From contig JAPSLC010000049.1 in the NCBI GenBank assembly GCA_031181345.1, forward strand, positions 1 to 36,336: a stretch of 36,336 nucleotides of DNA, written 5' to 3'. The position numbers and the translations under genes are program-made. Below the pieces are notes generated by a model. The model did no database searches. It was given only the letters and a program-made list of their open reading frames with translations, and was not told the DNA's origin. Of this stretch, positions 16,645 to 23,998 are shown one piece after another; position 1 is the stretch's first letter; every line of letters starts with the position of its first letter. Source of the DNA: Cupriavidus sp. (lineage in GTDB: Bacteria; Pseudomonadota; Gammaproteobacteria; Burkholderiales; Burkholderiaceae).

Positions 16645-18447
16645 TTATACGTAATCCTTGTACTTGTCGAGCAGGCGGACCGGCTTGGCCAAGGCATCGC
16701 GGCGGAACGGATCGCCCAGCTCACGCGTGCACATGATCTCCACGATGGTGGTCTTGCCGTGGTTCATCTGCAGGTCGATGGCCTTCTTCAGCGCGGGGCC
16801 GACGTCTTCGAGCCGGTCGACCACGATCCCTTCGGCGCCCATCGCCCGCGCGATGTTCGCGAAGCTCGGGTTGTCCAGCTCGCCGGCGACGAAGCGGCGG
16901 TTGTAGAAGTCCACCTGGTTCTTCTTCTCCGCGCCCCACTGGCGATTGTGGAAGACCACCGCGGTCACCGGGATGTTGTGGCGCACGCAGGTCATGGTTT
17001 CCATCAGGCTCATGCCCCAGGCGCCGTCGCCCGCGTACGAGATCGCCGGCCGGTGCGGTGCGGCCACCTTGGCGCCGATGATGGTGGGGAAGGCGTAGCC
17101 GCAGTTGCCCCAGCTCATCGCCGCGAAGAAGCTGCGCGGCTTCTCGAAGCGCAGGTAGCTGTTGGCCACCGAGTTGATGTTGCCGATGTCGGTCGACACC
17201 ATCACGTCGGCCGGCATCGCCTTCTCGAGTTCGCGCAGCACCTGGCGCGGATGCAGGTAGGTGCCGCCGCCCGGCGTGCGCTCGTTCTTCTGCTCCTCGA
17301 TCATGTCCAGGCTGAACGGGTCGCGCTCGTGCGTCCACTCGTCCAGCTCCTTCTCCCAGGCCGCCTTCTCGGTGGCGATCTGGTCGGCGCGCGCGGCGCG
17401 GGTCGCGTCGCAGGCGAGCGTGCGGTTGGCCAGCCGTTCGGTCAGCGCGACGGCGGCCGCCTTGGCGTCGCCGCAGATGCCGACCGAGATCTTCTTCACC
17501 AGGCCGAGCATCTTGTGGTCGGCGTCGATCTGGATGATCTTGGCCGTCTTCGGCCAGTAGTCCATGCCATGCTGCGGCAGCGTGCCGAACGGCCCGAGGC
17601 GCGAACCGAGCGCCACCACGACGTCGGCGCGCGAGATCAGCTTCATCGCCGCCTTCGAGCCCTGGTAGCCGAGCGGGCCGCACCACAGCGGATGGCTGGC
17701 GGGGAAGGAATCGTTGTGCAGATAGCTGTTGACGACCGGCGCGCCGAGCCGCTCGGCCAGCGCCTTGCATTCCTCGATGCCATCGGCCATCACCACGCCG
17801 CCGCCGGAAATGATCACCGGGAACCTGGCCTGGGCCAGCAGCTCGGCCGCCTCGTTCAGGCTCTGCTCGCCGCCCGGGCCGCGGTCCAGCCGGCGGGGCT
17901 GCGGAATCTCGGCCTTGATCTGGCCGTAGAAGTAGTCGCGCGGGATGTTCAACTGGGTCGGGCCCATCTCGGCCATCGCGCGATCGAAGCAGCGGCCGGT
18001 GAATTCGGCCATGCGCGCCGGGTTGGTGACATGGCCCTGGTACTTGGTGAACTCCTGGAACATCGGCAGCTGGTTGGCCTCCTGGAAGCCGCCCAGGCCG
18101 ATGCCCATGGTGCCGGCCTCGGGCGTGACGATCACCACCGGGCTGTGCGCCCAGTAGGCCGCGGCAATCGCGGTCACGCAGTTGCTGATGCCCGGACCAT
18201 TCTGGCCGATCACGACGCCGTGGCGGCCCGACACGCGGGCATAGCCGTCGGCCATATGGCCGGCGCCCTGTTCATGCACCACCGGGATCAGGCGGATGCC
18301 GGCGGGCGCGAAGATGTCCATCGCGTCCATGAAGGCCGAGCCCATGATGCCGAACATATCGGTCACGCCGTTGGCGGCGAGGGTTTCGACGAAAGCCTCG
18401 GAAGGCGTCATGGCCTGCGGGCCGGCGGTGGGGGTGTGGTCGGACAT
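16645..18447 (-). CDS. xsc: Sulfoacetaldehyde acetyltransferase
   Basis: A 600-residue thiamine-diphosphate enzyme that converts sulfoacetaldehyde plus phosphate to acetyl phosphate and sulfite, the desulfonation step of taurine breakdown. The sequence follows the Xsc signature closely: MTPSEAFVETLAANGVTDMF, FGIMGSAFMDAMDIFAP, the catalytic glutamate Glu59 in VVHEQGAGHMADGYARVSG, and a ThDP/Mg motif beginning GDGAWG near residue 470 and ending in the Asn of VVFHNRQWG. The start at 18447 is preceded by GGAGACCGCAAGC and gives the normal length. The enzyme is cytoplasmic. The gene has its own promoter in the divergent region shared with the CobS-like gene. Confidence 0.96.
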   Translation of the reverse strand: MSDHTPTAGPQAMTPSEAFVETLAANGVTDMFGIMGSAFMDAMDIFAPAGIRLIPVVHEQGAGHMADGYARVSGRHGVVIGQNGPGISNCVTAIAAAYWAHSPVVIVTPEAGTMGIGLGGFQEANQLPMFQEFTKYQGHVTNPARMAEFTGRCFDRAMAEMGPTQLNIPRDYFYGQIKAEIPQPRRLDRGPGGEQSLNEAAELLAQARFPVIISGGGVVMADGIEECKALAERLGAPVVNSYLHNDSFPASHPLWCGPLGYQGSKAAMKLISRADVVVALGSRLGPFGTLPQHGMDYWPKTAKIIQIDADHKMLGLVKKISVGICGDAKAAAVALTERLANRTLACDATRAARADQIATEKAAWEKELDEWTHERDPFSLDMIEEQKNERTPGGGTYLHPRQVLRELEKAMPADVMVSTDIGNINSVANSYLRFEKPRSFFAAMSWGNCGYAFPTIIGAKVAAPHRPAISYAGDGAWGMSLMETMTCVRHNIPVTAVVFHNRQWGAEKKNQVDFYNRRFVAGELDNPSFANIARAMGAEGIVVDRLEDVGPALKKAIDLQMNHGKTTIVEIMCTRELGDPFRRDALAKPVRLLDKYKDYV

Positions 18448-18490
18448 GCTTGCGGTCTCCGGTAGGTTGGGATCGTTGTGATTCATAAAA

Positions 18491-18514
18491 CGGTACGAGG
18501 CGTACCGAAAACGG
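18491..18514 (-). promoter_or_regulatory. Candidate tau operator in the xsc leader
   Basis: A perfect 7-bp inverted repeat, CGGTACG-AGG-CGTACCG (18491-18507), overlaps CGTACCGAAAACGG (18501-18514). The latter 14-bp string occurs identically upstream of pta (25109-25122), in both cases about 11-12 bp past the -10 box. It may be a regulator site or a leader hairpin. The match to pta is direct; the role is inferred. Confidence 0.6.
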
Positions 18515-18526
18515 TTGTTTCGCTGA

Positions 18527-18555
18527 AATGTAGGACGGAGCGCGGCAAGCGTCAA
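18527..18555 (-). promoter_or_regulatory. xsc promoter (sigma-70 type)
   Basis: On the minus strand TTGACG (18550-18555), a 17-bp spacer and TACATT (18527-18532). Transcription would start near 18520, giving a leader of about 70 nt. The pta promoter has the same layout (TTGACC-17 bp-TATCCT), and a CCGTTT motif (18565-18575) lies upstream of both this promoter and the divergent cobS-like promoter. Confidence 0.72.
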
Positions 18556-18564
18556 TAGGAAAAT

Positions 18565-18577
18565 CCATTAAACGGAA
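18565..18577. promoter_or_regulatory. Candidate TauR site between divergent promoters
   Basis: CCATTAAACGGAA lies between the -35 boxes of the xsc and cobS-like promoters (26 bp apart). It resembles the pta/tauA copies (CGAAAATCGG at 25172-25181, CTAAAACGGGA at 25195-25205) and ends 6 bp before the cobS -35 box, a good position for an activator. The assignment to TauR is inference. Confidence 0.5.
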
Positions 18578-18581
18578 TGAG

Positions 18582-18610
18582 TTGTGCCAAAAACTGAGAC
18601 TGGCTATGAT
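18582..18610 (+). promoter_or_regulatory. Candidate promoter of the CobS/CobT-like operon
   Basis: TTGTGC (18582-18587), a 17-bp spacer and TATGAT (18605-18610). A good -10 with a poor -35 box, preceded at 6 bp by the AAACGG motif, is what an activator-dependent promoter looks like. The same spacing recurs at the proposed tauA promoter (GTGTGC-17 bp-TATCCC). Confidence 0.55.
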
Positions 18611-18697
18611 GCCGTTTCAGAAGCCCGCGCGGCAGGCGTGCGCCTGCGCTCTTGCGGGAACCGGGAAATCCGTCCCGCCTCATCCAGGAGAACCGAA

Positions 18698-19672
18698 GTG
18701 GCGATCGACCTTGCCAGCGTGGAACCGGACCGCATGGTGTCGGTGCGTGAAGTGTTCGGCATCGACAGCGCGATGCGGGTGCCGGCCTTCGGCGTGCGCG
18801 ACGACCACGTGCCGGAAATCGATCCGGGTTACCGCTTCGAGCCGGAAGTGACGCTGGCGATCCTGTCCGGCTTCGTCAGCAATCGCCGCGTGCTGGTGCA
18901 GGGGCTGCACGGCACCGGCAAGTCGACCCATATCGAACAGGTGGCGGCGCGGCTGAACTGGCCTTGCGTGCGCGTCAACCTCGATGGGCATATCGGCCGC
19001 ATGGACCTGGTCGGGCGCGACACCGTGGTGCTGCGCGACGGCCAGCAGGTCACCGAATTCCAGGAGGGCATCGTGCCCTGGGCGCTGCAACGTCCGATTG
19101 CGCTGGTGTTCGACGAATACGACGCGGGCCGTCCCGACGTGATGTTCGTGATCCAGCGCGTGCTCGAGCGCGATGGCCGCTTCACGCTGCTCGACCAGAA
19201 CCGCGTGATCCAGCCGCATCGGTATTTCCGGCTGTTCGCCACCGCCAATACGGTGGGCCTGGGCAATCTGACCGGCATGTATCACGGCACCCATCTGCTG
19301 AACCATGCGCAGATCGACCGCTGGAACGTGGTGGCGACGCTGGACTATCTGCCGCGCGAGGCGGAGATCGACATCGTGCTGGCGCGCGTGCCGGAACTGG
19401 CAGATGCGGCCGGACGCGAACTGGTTGGCGCGATGGTCAGCGTGGCGCAACTGACGCGCCAGGGGTTTGCGGCCGGCGATGTATCGACGCTGATGTCGCC
19501 GCGCACGGTGATCGCCTGGGCCGAGAACTGCCAGATCTTCCGCGATCCCGCGCTGGCGTTCCGGCTCAGCTTCCTGAACAAGTGCGAGCCGGGCGAGCGC
19601 GCGATCGTCGCCGAGTATTTCCAGCGGGGCTTCGGCGTCGAGCTGGAGCCCTGCGGCGACGCGGCGGCTTGA
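18698..19672 (+). CDS. CobS-like AAA+ ATPase
   Basis: A 324-residue AAA+ ATPase very close in layout to CobS, the ATPase subunit of aerobic cobaltochelatase (about 330 residues). The start is a GTG at 18698 preceded by AGGAGAACCGAA. Motifs are Walker A GLHGTGKST (69-77), Walker B LVFDEYD (136-142) and sensor 1 ATANT (181-185). The CobS-specific segments THIEQVAARLNWPCVRVNLD and GRPDVMFVIQRVLE are also present. It is followed 2 bp later by a CobT-like VWA gene. No CobN or other cobalamin gene is in the window, and the gene is divergent from xsc with a shared control region. An activase or chaperone role in taurine metabolism is therefore as plausible as cobalt chelation. Confidence 0.88.
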   Translation: MAIDLASVEPDRMVSVREVFGIDSAMRVPAFGVRDDHVPEIDPGYRFEPEVTLAILSGFVSNRRVLVQGLHGTGKSTHIEQVAARLNWPCVRVNLDGHIGRMDLVGRDTVVLRDGQQVTEFQEGIVPWALQRPIALVFDEYDAGRPDVMFVIQRVLERDGRFTLLDQNRVIQPHRYFRLFATANTVGLGNLTGMYHGTHLLNHAQIDRWNVVATLDYLPREAEIDIVLARVPELADAAGRELVGAMVSVAQLTRQGFAAGDVSTLMSPRTVIAWAENCQIFRDPALAFRLSFLNKCEPGERAIVAEYFQRGFGVELEPCGDAAA

Positions 19673-19674
19673 CG

Positions 19675-21459
19675 ATGTCGGCGCCAGCGATCCCGGAGGC
19701 GGCGGCCGCCGCGATAGCGGAGCAAGCGCTGCCCGCGGCGACGCAGCGCCGGCGCGAGGCATTGTGCGCGGCGGCCCTGCGTGCGCTGGCTGGGGACGCC
19801 GCGTTGCATTACCGCGCCGGCAGGCCATGGCGCGGCCCACGGCCGCTTCCGCTGCATGCGCCGCACCTGCTCGCCGATGCGGCACGCGACACCTTTTCCG
19901 ACCTGCGCGGCGCGGTGGACGGCGCCGCGCTGCGTGTGCGGCATGGCGATTCGGCTTTGCACCGCGCGCTACGTCCGGCCGATCCCGTGGCCCGGCTGCT
20001 GTTCGAACTGTTCGAGCAACTGCGCTGCGAGACGCATCTGCCCGCCGGCATGCCAGGCGTGGCCGCCAACCTTCACGCGCGCTTCGAACAATGGTCGCTG
20101 GCCTTTCATCGCTCCGGGCTGACCGAAGGGCGTTTCGGCATCCTGATCTACACGGTGGCGCAGGTGGTCTGGTCGCGCTTGTCGGGCCGGCCGGTGGTCG
20201 AGGAGACCGAGGACCTGATCGAGGCCACGCGCGCTGCCGTCGTGCCGGCGCTGGGCACCGCGCTGGCCGGCATGCGCCGCACGCGGGGGGACCAGCGCGC
20301 CTTTGCGGAGCATGCGCTTGCCGCGGCCGAGCTGGTGGCCGGGATGCTGCGCGACGATGCGCGGCGAGCGGGCCTGGCCGAAAACGATGGACGCGAATCG
20401 GCCGAATCCGTGCGCGATGGCTTCTCGCTGCTGCTCGATTTCGAGGACGAGGCGCCGTTGCAGGAGGGAGGCCATGCCGGCACCGGCGGCGCACGTCCCG
20501 GCGCCGACGAAGCTCGCGCGCCCGCCTACGCCGCCTTCACCACCCGCTACGACCGCGAACTGCGCGCGGCCACGCTGGCCCGGCAGGCTTCACTGCAGGC
20601 ATGGCGCGAGCGCCTGGACCGGCGCATCGTCGAGGGCGGCATCAATCCGGTCCGCGTCGCCCGCACGTTGTCGTCCGCCTTCGCGATCCCGGCTGCCGAG
20701 GGCTGGTCGTCCGGCGAGGAGGAAGGCCGGCTCGACCGCAGCCGGCTCGCGCAACTCGCATGCGCCGGCGGCCAACCGCGCATCTTCCGCCAGTCGCGGT
20801 GGCAGCCGCGCACCGACGCGGTACTGGGTTTCCTGATCGATTGCTCGGGCTCGATGAAGACGCATATCGACCAGATCGCCTTGCTGGTCGATGTGATGAC
20901 ACGCGCGGCCGATGCCGCGGGCCTTGCCACCGAAGTGCTCGGCTTCACCACCGGGGCCTGGAACGGCGGGCGCGTGGCGCGCGACTGGCAGGCGGCCGGA
21001 CGGCCGCCGCGGCCCGGCCGCCTCAACGAGCTCTGCCATCTGGTGTTCAAGGACGCCGACACCAGCTGGCGCCGCGCACGAACCGGCATCGCCGCGCTGT
21101 TCAAGGCCGACCTCTTCCGCGAAGGGATCGACGGCGAAGCGGTCGACTGGGCCTGCGACCGCCTGCTGTCACGCCCGCAGTCGCGCCGCCTGCTGGTGGT
21201 GGTATCCGACGGCAGCCCGATGGACCGCGCCACCGCGCAGGCCAACGGCGAGCGGCTGCTGGACGACCATCTGCAGGACGTGGTGGCCCGCCGCGAGGCG
21301 CAGGGACGGATCGAGGTGATGGGACTGGGCGTCGATCTTGATCTGAGCCCTTACTACCGGCGCCACTTCCCGCTGGATACCACCCGACCGCTGGATACGG
21401 CGGCGATCGACGCCATTGCGAGGTGGGTGGGGAGTGGGGGGCGTACCGGGCAAGGCTAG
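19675..21459 (+). CDS. CobT-like VWA-domain protein
   Basis: A 594-residue partner of the CobS-like ATPase, starting 2 bp after its stop codon. The C-terminal third is a von Willebrand A domain with a MIDAS DxSxS motif, LIDCSGSM (Asp389, Ser391, Ser393). It also has the CobT-type NELCHLVFKDADTSWRRAR and VVVSDGSPMDRAT segments. The N-terminal two thirds are Ala/Arg-rich and helical. The acidic central region usual in CobT is shortened (DFEDEAPLQEG). In cobaltochelatase CobS and CobT form the ATP-driven chaperone that works on CobN, and analogous MoxR-type ATPase/VWA pairs activate other enzymes. The client here is unknown. Confidence 0.87.
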   Translation: MSAPAIPEAAAAAIAEQALPAATQRRREALCAAALRALAGDAALHYRAGRPWRGPRPLPLHAPHLLADAARDTFSDLRGAVDGAALRVRHGDSALHRALRPADPVARLLFELFEQLRCETHLPAGMPGVAANLHARFEQWSLAFHRSGLTEGRFGILIYTVAQVVWSRLSGRPVVEETEDLIEATRAAVVPALGTALAGMRRTRGDQRAFAEHALAAAELVAGMLRDDARRAGLAENDGRESAESVRDGFSLLLDFEDEAPLQEGGHAGTGGARPGADEARAPAYAAFTTRYDRELRAATLARQASLQAWRERLDRRIVEGGINPVRVARTLSSAFAIPAAEGWSSGEEEGRLDRSRLAQLACAGGQPRIFRQSRWQPRTDAVLGFLIDCSGSMKTHIDQIALLVDVMTRAADAAGLATEVLGFTTGAWNGGRVARDWQAAGRPPRPGRLNELCHLVFKDADTSWRRARTGIAALFKADLFREGIDGEAVDWACDRLLSRPQSRRLLVVVSDGSPMDRATAQANGERLLDDHLQDVVARREAQGRIEVMGLGVDLDLSPYYRRHFPLDTTRPLDTAAIDAIARWVGSGGRTGQG

Positions 21460-21470
21460 CGCCGGCTAGC
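21455..21470. other. Small palindrome holding both convergent stop codons
   Basis: GCTAGC-GCCG-GCTAGC. The TAG of the CobT-like gene (21457-21459) lies in the left arm and the TAG of hipA (21466-21468, minus strand) in the right arm. Only 6 bp separate the two genes. No T-run is present, so it is not a standard terminator. Confidence 0.6.
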
Positions 21471-22761
21471 GTTGCAGCTGCGTCGTCATCTCGGCGAGCG
21501 GCATGAAGAGGATGGAGTTCAGTATCCGGATTTCACCGGCATCAGGTTGAGCTTCCGCCACGACCTGCTCGAAGACCTCACGCTTGACACGTTCCAGCGT
21601 GGCGAGCAAGGCGTCGAGTTCGGCCGCCGCTGCACCTTCGGAGAGGCCCAACTCCACGCCGGCCTGAATCACGTCGTCACGGCGTATGTCGCGGAAATGG
21701 CGGGCGTTGCCGATCGGCATGGTCAATTCGGAGTCAGGCCAGAATGGGTCGTTGTTTCGGTAGGTGACCGTGTCATAGACCACGGTGCTGACCAGGTCGT
21801 AGAAAGGCGCGAGCGCATAGCCCCGCGGCTCGCTGAAAAAGGACAGATTCTTCATGTGTGCGTCGCCATTGCCGATCAGCACATTGAAGGCGACCCACCG
21901 ATAGATCGCCAGGCGCGACGCGGTGCGTTGCAAGGTCAGCGCGATCAATTGTTTAAGGGTCTCCGTCGAGCTTTGCGCATACTTCAGGACGCGGCTCTTG
22001 CCCCGTATCTGCATGCCGTCGATGACATGACGCCGCCAGATCCGCCCATCGCTGCTGCGGCGGTCGAATCGCGCCACGGCGAACACGGGCGCCGGTACGC
22101 GAAGAAAGACGGTGGCCGGAACCGGAAGGCCAGCGCGCGCGGCCAGCCGCATGCAATAGAACTCGTTGATCGCGGTGTGGCGCCATGTCTCCGAGCGTGA
22201 ATCCGGCTTCAGGATATGGGTCGACGCTTCCGCGCCGACAGGCTCCCAGATGGTCCAGTGTCCCGGCCCGCCCTCGAGAATGGCCGCGAGCTTGTGCTGC
22301 GCCCCTGCCACCGACATGTGTTTGGGAGCGTTCGCATCGAGAGGCCGGCGGGGCAAGTCGAGAATGCGCGCGTTCAACGCTTCCAGCGAAAGAGGAACGC
22401 GCCCGGGCGCGGGCTCGTCGGCGCCGGGCGGCAGCAGCGTGATGGCGCCAGCGGACTCGGCCCCGTAGTAGGCAAGCATCGACCATGCGTCATCGACGTC
22501 CAGCCTTGCCGCCGTCGCCAATAACCCGCGCTGCTCTTCTTCCGGCAACAGGTTGTCGAAGAACCATTGCACCGGGCGATCGGTACTGGTGTCCGTTTGG
22601 CGGCCATGCTGCAACGGCAAGTCGGGACACAAGGCAAACCGGTCCGGGCGCTGCAGCCACAGCGGGTCGTATTCAAAGCTCCAGACGCCGTTGTCCTCGA
22701 TCAGCCTGCCGATCCCGATGCCATTGGCACTGGCCATCAACGTCCGCGAGTCGCCGTTCAT
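21466..22761 (-). CDS. hipA: HipA family serine/threonine kinase toxin
   Basis: A 431-residue HipA-type kinase. In the E. coli system HipA phosphorylates glutamyl-tRNA synthetase and causes growth arrest and persistence. The start at 22761 overlaps the hipB stop codon (ATGA), the usual translational coupling. Visible parts are the N-terminal subdomain (PDLPLQHGR, WFFDNLLPEEEQR), a glycine loop MSVAGAQHKLA (149-159), the catalytic loop IGNGDAHMKNLSF (Asp300, Asn305), and the metal-binding Asp322 in APFYDLVST. All kinase residues are in place, so it should be active. It sits inside the taurine region without obvious functional relation, probably as an insertion. Confidence 0.93.
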   Translation of the reverse strand: MNGDSRTLMASANGIGIGRLIEDNGVWSFEYDPLWLQRPDRFALCPDLPLQHGRQTDTSTDRPVQWFFDNLLPEEEQRGLLATAARLDVDDAWSMLAYYGAESAGAITLLPPGADEPAPGRVPLSLEALNARILDLPRRPLDANAPKHMSVAGAQHKLAAILEGGPGHWTIWEPVGAEASTHILKPDSRSETWRHTAINEFYCMRLAARAGLPVPATVFLRVPAPVFAVARFDRRSSDGRIWRRHVIDGMQIRGKSRVLKYAQSSTETLKQLIALTLQRTASRLAIYRWVAFNVLIGNGDAHMKNLSFFSEPRGYALAPFYDLVSTVVYDTVTYRNNDPFWPDSELTMPIGNARHFRDIRRDDVIQAGVELGLSEGAAAAELDALLATLERVKREVFEQVVAEAQPDAGEIRILNSILFMPLAEMTTQLQR

Positions 22762-23030
22762 TTCCGCACCCGCCGCTTGGTGACCGCCTTGGGGTTCGCC
22801 ATCCATGGTTCGACATCGAAGGCTTCCGCCGACAGCAACACTCCCAGCTCGCGCAGCAGGTGCAGCACCTTGCCCAATTGCGCCGTCGATTTTCCCGCTT
22901 CGACGTCGGAGATGAAGGTGGGCGACAAGCCCGTACCGCGCGCCACTTCATCGCGGGTGAGCCGTTGAGACAGGCGAGCGGCGCGGACCAGCTGTCCGAG
23001 CATTTCGGGGTCGGAGATAGGGATGTGCAT
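22758..23030 (-). CDS. hipB: HipB-like antitoxin, helix-turn-helix
   Basis: A 90-residue Xre-type DNA-binding protein. The helix-turn-helix covers about residues 10-65: LGQLVRAARLSQRLTRDEVA and GLSPTFISDVEAGKSTAQLG, with LLRELGV following. It ends in a basic tail (TKRRVRK). It precedes hipA with a 4-bp ATGA overlap, the classical antitoxin-first order. As in E. coli, HipB should neutralise HipA and repress the operon by binding the upstream sites. The repeat array at 23033-23216 is the natural candidate for its operators. Confidence 0.9.
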   Translation of the reverse strand: MHIPISDPEMLGQLVRAARLSQRLTRDEVARGTGLSPTFISDVEAGKSTAQLGKVLHLLRELGVLLSAEAFDVEPWMANPKAVTKRRVRK

Positions 23031-23032
23031 GG

Positions 23033-23219
23033 CGCCATACCGTAGTCGATCGGCGTCATTATAGGTGAAAGCCGCCGATGTGAGGGCGGAACGTACACGA
23101 GCGGCTACGTTATGCCTCTTTACGGCCAGCTTTTATGTATAAAAGGTGCGACCGACTACTTTATCGCGCCTCTCCGCTGAAATGCAGATAAAGGATACGA
23201 GCGACTACGTTATCCGCAT
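23033..23219. repeat. Repeat array upstream of hipBA, probable HipB operators
   Basis: Three imperfect direct repeats with core CTACGTTAT (CTAC at 23105, 23156 and 23205) recur every ~50 bp. The second and third are also preceded by an ATAAA(A)GG element. A fourth, inverted copy (CATACCGTAGTCGATCG, 23036-23052) abuts the hipB start side. The third copy sits in a near-palindrome starting GGATACGAG and ending TTATCC. The position, directly before hipB, suggests operators. The roughly 50-bp phasing, about five helical turns, would suit looping. Confidence 0.7.
23058..23063 (-). promoter_or_regulatory. hipBA -10 box
   Basis: A perfect TATAAT on the minus strand, 28 bp upstream of the hipB start codon. 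The -35 region 16-18 bp away is poor. The predicted transcription start falls on the inverted repeat copy at 23036-23052, which suits autorepression. Confidence 0.55.
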
Positions 23220-23224
23220 TGGTG

Positions 23225-23998
23225 CTATGCCGAATACGCCGCAAACCACTGCCACAGCGGCCCCATCATCAAGTACGCGCCCAAGACGACCAGCACGCCG
23301 AACGCCACCCGTCGCGTGCCTTCGGGCGACAACGGCGGCGGGAAGCGCCGTGCGGCGATCGTGCTCAGCGCGACTACCGGGAAGGCCAGCGCCGCCTGCA
23401 GCCAGACGTCGCCGGCCAGTTCGCCTTGCCAGGCGCTATAGGCGGTGCGCACGGCCGAGGTGGTGGTAAACACGAGGATCAGCGCGCAGCGGATCTGCAC
23501 CATGTTCAGCGGCTGACGATAGAACTGGAAGATCAGCGGTGGCCCGGAGACGCCGAACAGACCGCTGAGCAGGCCGCCGCAAACGCCGCTGACGAAGAAG
23601 GTGCCGTCGCCGGAGCGGCTGGGCAATGCGGCCGGGCGCAGGGCCGCGCCGATGCCGCCGTACAGCACCACGGCGCCGAGCATCAGTTGCAGCACGCCGG
23701 CAGCGGTGCCGCTCAGGTAGTGCAGCAGCACGACGCCGGCCACCACCGACGGCAGGATGCCCAGCGTGGCGGCGCGCACCGCGCGCCAGTCGATATGGTG
23801 CAGCTTGCCGGGCAGCGCCAGCGCGCCGTTGGCGAGCGTCAGCAGGCTGACCAGCGCGGCCAGCGTGGCGACCGGCGCCAGATGCAGGCCGCTGGCCGCG
23901 CCCATCACGATCAGACCCATGCCGAACCCGGTCACGGTCTGGAAGTAGCTGCCGAGGCCGAGCAGGGCCAGTACCGGCAGCAAGGTTTCGGGATTCAT
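23225..23998 (-). CDS. tauE: TauE/SafE family sulfite exporter
   Basis: A 257-residue inner-membrane protein of the TauE/SafE (former DUF81) family with about 7-8 hydrophobic segments. Family marks are SYFQTVTGFGMGLIVMGAA in the first half and the repeat-like GVCGGLLSGLFGVSGPPLIF in the second. In Cupriavidus necator TauE is the exporter of sulfite made during C2-sulfonate breakdown. Here the start codon overlaps the pta stop (ATGA), so the genes are co-translated: Pta uses the acetyl phosphate and TauE removes the sulfite, the two products of Xsc. It is oriented away from the tauABC operon. Confidence 0.92.
   Translation of the reverse strand: MNPETLLPVLALLGLGSYFQTVTGFGMGLIVMGAASGLHLAPVATLAALVSLLTLANGALALPGKLHHIDWRAVRAATLGILPSVVAGVVLLHYLSGTAAGVLQLMLGAVVLYGGIGAALRPAALPSRSGDGTFFVSGVCGGLLSGLFGVSGPPLIFQFYRQPLNMVQIRCALILVFTTTSAVRTAYSAWQGELAGDVWLQAALAFPVVALSTIAARRFPPPLSPEGTRRVAFGVLVVLGAYLMMGPLWQWFAAYSA

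Noticed and set aside
18584..18697. Upstream GTG start for the CobS-like gene, adding 38 residues
   Set aside because: It would start within the predicted promoter. The GTG at 18698 has AGGAG at good spacing and gives the normal CobS length.
18698..21459. CbbQ/CbbO or NorQ/NorD instead of CobS/CobT
   Set aside because: The segments THIEQVAARLNWPCVRVNLD and KDADTSWRRAR are specific to CobS and CobT. The functional analogy remains possible, but not the family name.
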